The position numbers and the translations under genes are program-made. The notes under the pieces were generated by a model that was not told the DNA's origin, did not search any database, and saw only the letters and a list, made by a program, of their open reading frames with translations. Below, piece after piece: positions 22,501 to 32,849 of a stretch of DNA of 64,000 nt. Every line of letters begins with the position of its first letter. Position 1 is the first letter of the stretch. Source of the DNA: Atherinomorus stipes. Lineage: Eukaryota; Chordata; Actinopteri; Atheriniformes; Atherinidae. The stretch spans positions 62,001-126,000 of the forward strand of contig JALJCO010009074.1 of NCBI GenBank assembly GCA_023101725.1, read 5' to 3'.

Positions 22501-22503
22501 ATA

Positions 22504-24776
22504 CACACTGCCGGTTAAAGGTTTGGGGTCACTATAATGGGAAAGTCTACCTCTAATTGATCATTTCACAATATTTTTTCAAATCAAAAGGAAACAAACA
22601 AAAGATTCTTTTAAATAACTTATATTAAGTGAAATAAAATATTGTTTTTGAATTGTGATTGAAAAGAATCGTTTTAAAGAAAATACATAAAAACAAACAA
22701 AAAAATTGTCCAAGACAAATTTGAGCACCTTGCTCATGAACGCAGGACCAAAATACCTGTCAACAGCTAAAGAACTGTTATCGAACATTGCAGAAATCTT
22801 TTGAGTGCAGTGATGCCTTCAAGTGTCCTTGGGTGCCATGAAAGGCTATGAAATAAAATGATATTATTATTAAGTGTTCAACACAATTTCTTTTTGGAAG
22901 CCCCATTATACTTGTTTTATTCTTTGTTTGTTTTTAATATTTTGGTTGAAAAATAACCCAAAATCATTGTCATGATTTTCAAATTTGTTTTATTTCTTAT
23001 TTCTGTCAAGTTTGGGATCACTGCCCTGTTTGATTTAATGGGAAAGTGACCCCTAGGGAAGTGTGTATTTTGTTTCTTTATGTTTAATCAAATAAAAAGA
23101 TTTGAACAAAAGAGATTTTAAAGCAAAAAAGTAAGTAGCAATCAAAAAAAAATTTTTTTTGAGAACAAAACAAAACAGGTTGCATTTGAAAAATACAAAT
23201 ATGAAACTGAATATTTCTTCAACTTTAATAAAAATAATGTTTGAAATGAGAAACAACTTTTTACTTATGAGTCCTTTTTTATTTCAGGTTTTAAAAAAAT
23301 TTGGTTGCAAATCAGTCTTCTTTGCTTTCAAGTTAAAAACTTTTGGTTGCAAATCCTAAGTTTTGCTTGCGAAGTCAAGTGCACTTGATGGGCGGGGCCT
23401 ACGCTGGTGGATGAGAGACGTGTTTCTATTGGTTGGTGTGACCTGGCTCCAGCCTTCCACATTATCCGCTATAACTGGCATCATATTCAGTGGTTAATGT
23501 TCCCAGGTCGACCTAAAGGAAAGTTCCTAACTGAAGAGAGATGGTCCTCAAACGCACCGCTCCGACAGGGCGTCTCTCTCTCACCGCCGGTGTGGCACGA
23601 CCGTGTCTCAACAGGCCGGTGAAAGCTGAGCTGGCTGGTCAGGCAGAACCGCCTTAAATTTTACGATCACACGCCCCAGCAAATAAAAAGAACATTAAAA
23701 CCAAGCAAAGCAGCACAACCACGACCATATATTTTATAAACAGAGAGGAGGATTGTCCTGCGCTCTCATCAACAACGGTGCGTCTGGTCAGCGACCGTCG
23801 CTGTTTACTCGTCCTGCTGGACATCGTCCTGCTGGATGTCCTCTCGTGGCCCCACGACGGACTCCGCTCCGCACCGACCAGGATCTGCCCCTCCTGCCCG
23901 CTAGATGCTCTCAGCGTCTGAGTACCTGCCACAACGCTTCTCAAGAACACCCCCGTCTAGGGATCGGGTCGCAATCTCATACAGCCCACTACCACTCCCA
24001 GGCTCTCACATAGGCTACAGTCCGATCACTCCGTGATATTACGATACAGAAATGACCATATGTGTAATCACAGCCTACGTTGTACATGTTTCCCTGTAAA
24101 TCACTCACTCAGTGGCTACTGAGCTCAGACCGTGACCAGCAGAGACGGCCATGTCGCTGATAATCAGTGTTTGCAGCAGCCGAGCGTTATAATTCATTGT
24201 GGTGATGATGTGAATGTACAGCAGCTGTAGCCAACGATATTTAGCGCAATTCATTATTTATGGGAAACGTTGCAGAGCTACAGGCTAACAACTTAGCTCC
24301 AAGCAGCACTGCACGCATGAGAAAAGACGTGATGTGGAAGGCTGGAGCCAGGTCACACCAACCAATAGAAACATGTCTCTCATCCACAAGTGTAGGCCCC
24401 GCCCATCAAGTGCACTTGACTTCGCAAGCAAAACTTTAGGATTTGCAACCAAAAGTTCTTGACTTGAAAGCAAAGAAGACTGATTTGCAACCAATTTTTT
24501 TTAAACCTGAAATAAAAAAGGACTAATTCATAAATAAAACAGTTGTTTTTAATTTCAAATATTATTTTTGATTAAAGTTGAAGAAATATTCTGTTTCATA
24601 TTTGTATTTTTCAAATGCAACCTGTTTTGTTTTGATCTCAAAGAATTTTTTTTTGATTGCCACTTACTTTTTTTTGCTCTCAAATCTCTTTTTTGGTTTC
24701 AGATCTATTTTATTTGATTAAGCCATAAAGAAACAAAATACTCTCCATAGACCCCAACCTTTTTACGGGTAGTGTG
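22504..24776. mobile_element. 2.3-kb foldback element with about 400-bp inverted arms
   Basis: The terminal words are CACACTGCCGGTTAAAGGTT at the left and the inverted CACACTACCCGTAAAAAGGT at the right, both next to TA, in Tc1/mariner style. Inside, arm 23066-23462 is the inverted copy of 24332-24740 with high identity by eye. Shared words include TATTTTGTTTCTTTAT, AACAGGTTGCATTTGAAAAA and CATCAAGTGCACTTGA. The centre (23463-24331) is GC-richer and unique, with open frames but no domain I recognise. The left side carries about 540 extra bases (22530-23065) that repeat parts of the terminal word. Confidence 0.8.
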
Positions 24777-24779
24777 TAT

Positions 24780-26152
24780 ATATATATATACTGTATATAA
24801 TTCTCTTTAGGGTTTATCTTGACTACGAACTAGTCATTTTTTAGCAAAATGTTCGAAGCTGGTTTGGTAGGTTTAGAAAAATAAGAACCAGGCAAACCTA
24901 AGGTGCTGCATTTGTTCTTTATGCCTGCATTTTTCTCTGTGAATTGCTCTGTGGCTCTCACATTGTGTCACTTGCAGTGTCATCCTGTGTCTCTCTGCAT
25001 ACAATAATCCAGATGATCAGAAAAAGCAGATTGTTCTCATAGTTAGTTGATTATTCAAACTTTTCCCACAATTTAATTATCAGTCTAATCATTTGCTGCT
25101 TCACTGGGCTGCTCTACATCTAATTAAGCTTATAATGAATGCCATTATAGGCAAAGTCATGTCAGGCAGCGTATCAGACTTCTGTCAACTGACAGAGGAA
25201 CAGAATGCACATGCTAATAGAAAGCTTGAATTAAGAGAATAACGTACAGCCCTCTGCAGCAGTTAGCCATCACATGAAGACCTCCGATGGATAAAGTGAG
25301 TAAAACTGTTGATCTTATTACACTGCAATGTTCTGCTGGGAAAACAATTGTGGCATTTTGCATGGGTATTATTTTGACACTTCCCACCTTTCTTAACATT
25401 TCTGAAGACTCACATCTACCTACTGTATCTCCCTTTGGTATAGTCACAATATCATGCCTAATTTTGTACAATATGTTGCTGACAAAGATGTAAAAACACT
25501 ATTTATAACTTTATTTTAAACACAGTTTTTTAAACAGTGCTGCAACTTAAGTGCTGCAATGTGCAACATACCATTAAAACGCCCTAAGTCCAAAAATGTT
25601 GTGCAAAATCTTAATATAAACCAAATTAAATTATTTGCTAATTTTATAAACTTATATTTTTTATTCCCAGCAGGAACCTCGACTGAATCTCTTCATTAAC
25701 ACATATCCACATGGTTATTTGTTAAAAGGAAAAGAGAAAGAAAAGAAGGGGACTGCTGTGGCTGAAGTATTCAGTCCGTTTTCAGAAATCTTAAAAGCAC
25801 CTGAGGCCTGTTGCACAAAACCAAGATAAGGGATTAAACTGGGATACATTGGTCATCAACATGGTTCCCAAAGTCTTTTAGCCACAATGCCCAAGATAAG
25901 GTGAGTCCACAAGTGGAAGTTCTTTGATCTAACAGGGTCATCCTGCGGCCATCCCCTAAATGTGAGGCTTGTAAATAGTCAGAATCTTCATAAACCAGGA
26001 GGATAAAGTGGTTTTAGGTGTATTATGATAAAAAATTGCAACAAATTACCAATATAGCAAAAATCTCTTGCTGAAATAATTTGGATTTTTAAGATGGCAT
26101 TAGTAACTTTGATGTTTATTCATTGATGCCTTAAAAAGTTAAGGCTTTAGTT
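24780..26152. other. Intergenic, nothing assigned
   Basis: Overlapping opposite-strand frames occur at 25214-25493. The plus-strand one is hydrophobic, but there is no homology that I recognise. No transposon ends were found. Confidence 0.35.
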
Positions 26153-26362
26153 CAAGGGTGTCCAAAGTAGGTCATCAAGGGCTGCTGTCCTGCAGGTTTC
26201 TATGCCTCTCTGCTCTGTTTTAACCCGCCCGACTCAAATTAAATGAATCCAACAGCCTATGAAGTTCTGCACAATGACAGTCATTTTGAGTCAGGTGTGT
26301 TGAAGCGGGGAGGCAACCTGTGCAAGATGGTGGCCAACGAGGAGCGGAGCTGGACGCCTCTG
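26153..26362. mobile_element. hAT-like MITE remnant
   Basis: The left end is CAAGGGTGTCCAAAGTAGGT. The right end read inverted is CAGAGGCGTCCAGCTCC. The internal words CTGTCCTGCAGGTTTC and GAGTCAGGTGTGTTGAAGC are typical of a common fish hAT MITE. The flanks CTTTAGTT and CTTTAAAG are only partly alike, as expected of an old 8-bp duplication. Confidence 0.6.
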
Positions 26363-27251
26363 CTTTAAAGATTACTTATATAATATAATATGATATATAT
26401 ATATATATAAATAAAGACAACATTTCCAAGTTGACAGGAACCCTGAAATATGCTGAGCTGTTATTCACATATCTGATTGGTACTGCTTACTGCAGTCTGA
26501 GCTGCACGCATTGTCAGATGGGGGAGGGGGGATAAGATGCTGTGCTGAGGTAACTGTTACACTGAGTTTTGACAGTGAGGCACAAAGACTGCAGAAACTC
26601 AGGACAGAGGCAGGAAGCTGCTCGTGTGCCAGGGGATGGATGTGCTCCTACTGGAAGTGCTAGCAAGCGCAGAGCCAGAAGGAAACCAAGGAGAAGGCAG
26701 TTATCCTAGGAGACCTAAACATTCGGTGACATTGCTCCAGGACCAGGTGAATGTCTAAAATTACCTACTCATAGAACAACCTGACAGACCAGAGTCTGCA
26801 GGATCAAACCTGGAGAGCCACAGCTCCAGCTGCTGAATGCTCGTCTGCTAAATATAGAGTCACTCAGTGTAGTAGGTTAATTGGGTCGCATCCTCTATTG
26901 ACACACTGGCTCTGCTGAGTCCATACTTGGCCATATTTTACAGTCACAATCTGTCCAGGGACAGGACTGAGTCAAGTAAATCTACAGGGGCTGAGAGGAG
27001 GGAAGAAATAACAGGTAGAAGGTCAAAAAGGCTGCAAGACGTAGGCGTTGCAATTAGTTTTACGATCATGCGGGGCCGAGAATCTGAATATGAACTACTT
27101 TCCTTTGTGGTCCCTAAAAAGAAGGATTTCATCTTAAAGAGTCACAAAGCTCTACTTTGTGGTAGTTCTAGGGTCTCTTGGGGCCACAGATAAAATTTCG
27201 CAAGGGCCCCTCCAACCAGCGTTCATCACCCAGCCGTCATTATGATGTTTT

Positions 27252-27318
<67 letters not shown>

Positions 27319-28329
27319 GTATACAAGGACAATAACATGATTAATATTATCTTTAAATGCTTTGTTATTGTAGCACTAGAGTCCTAAAATGTAACTTTGC
27401 ATTTTTTCTTTGTCACTGCTTTTATTGTTCCTCCACTTAGTTCATTATTTACTATTTCTATTTAATTAAATTGGAGCAATATGATTTTACATGGTTGCAA
27501 TACAGAAAGTTTAACAATGTGCTGAAGCCTGCATTATTTAGTCACGTTCATGTTATTTCTAAAGCAAGCTTACACTGTCATAAGCCAGATCAAGGTGAGT
27601 ACACGTTAAAAACTTAAATAATTTTAAAGATAAAAAAAATAAAACACGGCAATGATTAATGATTACATTTACAGCTAATACTGCACAGCATAAACAAATA
27701 ATTTTCATAAGCATAACACCTACTGGACACGTATGATTTACAGAATATAAACACTATCCTATGTCACACAAATCACAATAGTAGCAGTAGTAGTAATAGT
27801 GGTGCATTATCAGATTTCTTGGCCAGAAATTCTTTAATCTAACATACTTAGCTTGATGGCGTAGACACCAATCCAAATATCAAGTAGAATATCATACATG
27901 CAGTGTAGGAGTCAAACTTAGGGGTTAGTTGAAAAAAATCCTTTAGCTACTGCTATTGCTGTGGCTGTTTTGTTTCTGAGATTCCTTCTTCAAAGCCTCA
28001 TTTTTCTACAATGTAAATTGCTTCTGGGAAAGCTTTGCAATGTGGGGCTCCATTTAAAGTTCTGTAAGTAGGTAAATTGTGCCGTTAGTATGACATATGT
28101 AGCTTTTGAAAATTGTGTTTTGGACCACTCCTTAGTTGGAAGTAAGCCCTTCATTTTGTCTGATGAAGGGCATGAGCCCGAAACGTAATATGCAATAAAT
28201 TCTTCTGAGGAGCATTCTCTGGTGTGCGGATCTGTATTCTTCAAGCCTGTGCTCTATTTTGTATCCAGCACCCAGCTCATTCCTTGGGATGTGCGTGAGT
28301 TTACTGTCCATTCCGTATTCTCCCTTTTG
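26363..28329. other. Intergenic with AT microsatellites
   Basis: (AT)n lies at about 26385-26409 and 27257-27313. The frame at 26927-27193 (plus) shows no recognised domain. Nothing else can be supported. Confidence 0.4.
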
Positions 28330-28407
28330 CTTATAATGTTTTATGAAAAGCACTTTGAATTGTTCTGTACATGAAATGTGCTGTACAAATAAACTTGCCT
28401 TGCCTTG
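28330..28407 (+). repeat. LINE/SINE 3' tail
   Basis: AAAAGCACTTTGAATTGTTC ... TGTGCTGTACAAATAAACTT then (GCCTT)n is the usual tail of a dispersed fish retroposon. It abuts and appears to replace the missing left inverted end of the Tc1 copy that follows. Confidence 0.6.
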
Positions 28408-28584
28408 CCTAAACCTAATAACTGGTTGCTCCACCCTTAGCAGCAACAACTGCAATCAAGCATTTGTGATAACTGACAATGAGTCTTCTACAGCGATGTG
28501 GAGGAATTTTGTTCCACTCATCTTTGCAGAATTGTTGTAATTCAGCCACATTGGAGGGTTTTCCAGCATGAACCACCTTTTTAA

Positions 28585-28836
28585 AGGAGTGATGAAAATG
28601 GAGTGGTTTTTTCCATAATGGGGTCTTTTTTGGGGAAAAAAAAAATATGGAAAAATAAAAAAACAGGGAAAAAAAAGACCTGTTTTAAAATAAATTTTTT
28701 TGGAGAGGAGAAAAAGAGGGGAAGAAAAAAAAAGGAAAATTAAACTCCACAGAAACATATGGACGCATCAGTGAACAATAAATAATAATATACACCCAAA
28801 AAAAAGAAAGGGGAGGGGGGTTTGTGGCCCCTTTAA
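28585..28836. other. Homopolymer-rich block interrupting the Tc1 copy
   Basis: Tc1 sequence stops at CCTTTTTAA (28576-28584) and resumes at TTTAAGGTCATGCC (from 28832). The 250 bases between are runs of A, G and T with little complexity. A TTAA occurs on both edges (28581-28584, 28833-28836), which could be an insertion duplication or chance. Low-quality assembled sequence is an equally good explanation. Confidence 0.5.
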
Positions 28837-29910
28837 GGTCATGCCACAGCATCTCAATTGAATTCAGGTCAGGACTTTGACTAGGCCACTCCAAAGTCTT
28901 CATTTTGTTTTTCTTAAGCCATTCAGAGGTGGACTTGCTGGTGTGTTTTGGATCATTGTTCTGCTGCAGAACCCAAGTGCGCTTCAGCTTGAGGTCATGA
29001 ACAGATGGCCGGACATTCTCCTTCAGGATTTTTTGGTAAACAGCAGAATTCATGGTTCCATTTACCACAGCAAGTCTTCCAGGTCCTGAAGCAGAAAAAC
29101 AGCCCCAGACCATCATGCTAAAACCACCATATTTTACTGTTGGTATGATGTTCCTTTTCTGAAATGCTGTGTTACTTTTACGCCAGATGTAATGGAACTT
29201 ACACCTTCCAAAAAATTCAACTTTTCTCTCGTCAGTCCACAGAGTTTTTTTCCAAAAGTCTTGGGGATAATCAAGATGCTTTCTGGCAAAACTGAGATGA
29301 GCCTTTATGTTCTTTTTGCTCAGCAGTGGTTTTGGTCTTGAAACTCTGCCATGCAGGCCAATTTTGCCCCCCAGTCTCTTTCTGATGGTAGAGTCATGAA
29401 CACTGACCTTAATTGAGGCAAGTGAGGCCTGCAGTTCTTTGGATGTTGTTCTGGGGTCTTTGTGACCTCTTGGATGAGTCGTCGCTGTGTTCTTGGGGTA
29501 ATTTTGGTTGGCCTGCCACTCCTGGTAAGGTTCACCACTGTTCCATGTTTTCACCATTTGTGGATAATGGCTCTCACTGTGATTCTCTGGAGTCCCAAAG
29601 CTTTAGAAATGGCTTTGGAACCTTTTCCAGACTGATAGATCTCAATTACTTTGTTTCTCATTTTTTACTGAATTTTTTTTGGTTCGCAACATGATGTCTA
29701 GCTTTGGAGGATCTTTTTGGCCTACTAAACTTCATCAGGCAGGTCCTATTTAAGTGATTTCTTGATTGAGTACAGGTGTGGCAGTAATCCAACCTTGGTG
29801 TGGCTAGAGAAATTGAACTCTGCTTTTCAAAGATGTGATAAACCACAGTTAATTTATGTTTTAACAGGGGGGGCAATCACTTTTTCACACAGGACCATGG
29901 AGGTTTGGAC

Positions 29911-29934
29911 CCCCCCCCCCCCCCCCCCCCCCCC
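29911..29934. repeat. Poly-C run inside the Tc1 copy
   Basis: About 24 consecutive C lie where the family usually has a short T-rich stretch after the inner inverted repeat. This may be expansion or a sequencing error. Confidence 0.8.
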
Positions 29935-30033
29935 TCACTAATAAAAATCTTCATTCAAAAACTGCATTTTGTGTTTACTTGTGTTATCTTTGACTCACAT
30001 TAAAATTTGTTTGATGATCTGAAACATTTAAGT

Positions 30034-30530
30034 TGTGACTTCCATGGTCATTTCATTATATTTCTGGCTCTTTTATTGATGATTCTGGCTGTTAAAAAAA
30101 ACTTTGGTGCTTTGTAGCTGTTTTGTTCTAGAAGGAGGCTTGTGGTCCAACGGCAGGTTTTCCGGGTCCTTCTCATGAATTTTGTCTGATTGGCTGCCTC
30201 CATAGTGTATGAAGGGCTCCGCCGCTTATTTTGTTAAGACAGGAAATAGAGCCGACAAACAAGTTTGCCGCATGCTAACAAACAGTGCTAATTAGCTTCT
30301 CAACTCCGGTAGCGTGTGTTTCTAGTGTGTAGTGGAGGGTTCCTGCAGATATAAACCCCGGGGATACGCTATTTGCAATGGGACGTAGAAGGCAAGGCTG
30401 TTCCCGATCGCTTTTCGTATTGTTTCTCTGATGAGAAAGACAGCGCTGGGGGAACGCACGCAGAAGAGAGGTAAGTAAACAGGGAACCCCGTAGAAGGAG
30501 CAAGCTAAACGGGTTTTAGTGGAAGGAGGC
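30034..30530. mobile_element. 497-bp insertion in the right arm of the Tc1 copy
   Basis: The Tc1 right arm reads ...GAAACATTTAAGT (to 30033) and resumes as CTTTAAGTGTGACAAACATG at 30531. ATTTAAGT (30026-30033) and CTTTAAGT (30531-30538) look like an 8-bp target duplication with one change, a hAT-like length. No inverted ends were found. The insert is GC-richer than its host and has no recognised frame. Confidence 0.55.
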
Positions 30531-30601
30531 CTTTAAGTGTGACAAACATGCAAAAAAGTAAGAAATTAGGAAGGGGGCAAAAACTTTGTCACACAGCTGT
30601 A

Positions 30602-31286
30602 TTCACCTCCAACTCACGGTCATGCAGCCCACATTCTTATTACTCACTATGACTTTTTCCACAATGTTTTTTTCTATGTATGCACGTTTTTTTCCACAAT
30701 GTAAGAGGCTGAAAAGTCTGCTACGTTTGTTTATGCTAAAGTCTCGTCACTAATCTCTAGAAGCCAAGTCTCGTCATGAAGTCTCGTTTGATATCGCGAG
30801 ATTTGGGATGTTGACAGTGAAGGAGCCGATTCTCTGCTGACAAATCAGTTAGTGTGGGGTGTTGTCCGTCGTGTACACCCCACACTATATGATCAGAAGA
30901 GTGGGATATAGACAATACTACTGTATATTAGATATAAATGTTGAGGGATCAGTTTTGTTAGAAACGCCCTTGAATAAATGATTATTTAGAACATTTGTGT
31001 GATGATGGGTTTACATTTCTGCCAGCATCTACAGTTAAATTAGCCATCAGCTAACTTCTGTAAGCGGATGGCTGCCTGTCTCAGAGAAAGTCTTCTGACA
31101 GTCTGTTTTCTTCCACCTCAGAGAGAGTTGATAGGATTATTGGAGTCTCTCTAGAACAAAGTGGGTGTCATGCTATGACCTGCACACACAAATTTGGCGC
31201 TTCATGATGGGTGCCACCTTTTCACATAAATCAGTGGTAAGTCAGTTGTTTGAAGGGAGGTAGAGCTTGGACTGAATATTTATATA
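30602..31286. other. Intergenic, nothing assigned
   Basis: There is no frame, repeat end or RNA I can support here. Confidence 0.4.
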
Positions 31287-31530
31287 CAGTGGGTTCGGAA
31301 AGTATTCAGACCCCCTTTAAACATTTCACTCTTTGTTTCATTGCAGCCATTTGCCAAAATCAAAAAAGTAAATTTTATTTCTCGTTATTGAACACTTATC
31401 AACCCATCTTGACAGAAAAAAAAAACAGAAATGTAGATTTTTTGCAAATTCATTAAAAAAGAAAAACTAAAAATCACATGGTCATAAGTATTCAGACCCT
31501 TTGCAGGAGCACTCATATTTGGCCAGCTGA
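31287..31530. mobile_element. Tc1-like left inverted end (truncated)
   Basis: TA then CAGTGGGTTCGGAAAGTATT and CAGACCCC is the hallmark end of an abundant fish Tc1 family. The second inner copy GTATTCAGACCCTTTGC follows at about 31487. The transposase and right end are absent. Confidence 0.8.
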
Positions 31531-32849
31531 TCTGAGGCATTTAAAACTGAATCGTGGCGACCGAAAAGACAATAAAACGCAATTTTACGGAGACTGAAGT
31601 GGAGCCTCATAAAATCATTTTATTTGGGCGTCACAGGAAACACAGATGAAGGAAAGTCTGCTGAGTGACAGCAGGTTGTTGTGGCGGTGAATGATGCAAC
31701 AGAGGTCTGTTCCAGAAGTCGCTGTGGAGGAAACGCTGTGTCAGAGCAACTGTGTGCAGAACACCTGTTTGGTGTGGTGCAGTGCGATTCCCCCTTCTGT
31801 GCCCTTCCCTTGCCTGCAAACACCTCCGCCCACCACGGAGCGTGCTGTGGTCAGCAGCCACTGATGCGTCGGGATGGGCACAGTTTCGGTGACCGGTGTA
31901 TCTGGGTCCAGTTCATAGACAAAAGCACTGCAAAAGTAAATGTGATTAATAACCAGTCATCATCATTGGACCAGGAAATCCTGAAAACGCGCTCCCTTTT
32001 CTCTTATCCCCCATGGTATTAGCAGGAGGACATGTTAACATGTTTACATCAATCAGTCTGATTGCCGCGCACCTTGTCAGATTCTGTGTATTAATGTGGT
32101 AAATATATCACCATGATGATCACTTGTAGATGAAGATGATGGTGAGAAAACTTAGATGAAAAGTTTATTTAACATATAAGTTTGCTTACGGACCTTTTTA
32201 TTTACTTGAAAGGTTCTTATAGCTTTAGCTCACCTACATACAGTGCGCAGCATAAATGACGCTGCTGGTTTGAATCCTAAACCCAATACGATTGAAATTT
32301 GATATGAAGGGGGAAATAAATGTTTGAGTGTGACAGGACAAAAGGAGAGTTTGGATGGGGCTCAATCTCAAGTCTCCTTTGTAAAAGCCTTGTGCACTAT
32401 CCTCTCTGCCATAGAGCACTTGACAGCCAAACATCCTTGGCACCCTCTCTCTTAGATGGAAATGACAGGACTTTGCGCTGTCAGCAGGAGAATCATAATG
32501 CAGTGTGGTTTCAGTTCCCCACCTCACCATCTGTGTTGCCAGTTTTCCCATTCTCCAAAACCAGCATATGCATGGGTCAGAGTTAACGTGAGAGACCGCA
32601 CATTTTTCTGTCAAGTTTTCTTTTTATAAATGACAACTTTTTGCGTGGAAACTGGCATACGCCAGTTTCAGGCCCTGTTTTGTGCGTACGCAACGTTTAT
32701 AAATGAGACCCCAGGACAAGATTACAAAAGAATTTTTGCAGCACTTAAGTTTCCTCCTCAACCACAGTCAGCCGTACTACAACAGCTTCACAGTGTAATA
32801 TTTATCCCACATAAATGAACAACAAGAACATCTTGTCACATAAAACATT
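31531..32849. other. Unassigned repeat-like interval
   Basis: GC-richer segments at 31650-31900 and 32320-32600 alternate with AT-rich ones. The motif TTTATAAATGAGACCCC at about 32695-32711, read inverted, resembles PIF/Harbinger-type ends seen in fish, but no partner end was found. The frames in 32234-32614 (minus) and 31681-32022 (plus) are unrecognised. Confidence 0.35.

Larger units (their letters stand above)
28408..30599 (-). pseudogene. Tc1/mariner element with broken DD34E-type transposase
   Basis: The minus strand encodes a Tc1-like transposase in pieces. The N-terminal helix-turn-helix starts at MRNKVIEIYQSGKGSKAISK (about 29660) and meets a TGA in place of a codon after HKW. A frameshift lies near 29465. 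The main frame runs 29557-28685 and keeps LWTDERKVEFFGR (first Asp), VLQQNNDPKHTSKST (second Asp) and SPDLNSIEMLWHDLK (the Glu). The C-terminus is cut at about 28840 by a foreign homopolymer-rich block. The right inverted end is recognisable (GGGGGCAAAAACTTTGTCAC then ACAGCTG, TA at 30600), but the left one is missing. The element cannot encode an active transposase. Confidence 0.88.

Noticed and set aside
29413..29694. 93-codon plus-strand frame
   Set aside because: It is the complement of the Tc1 transposase N-terminal region.
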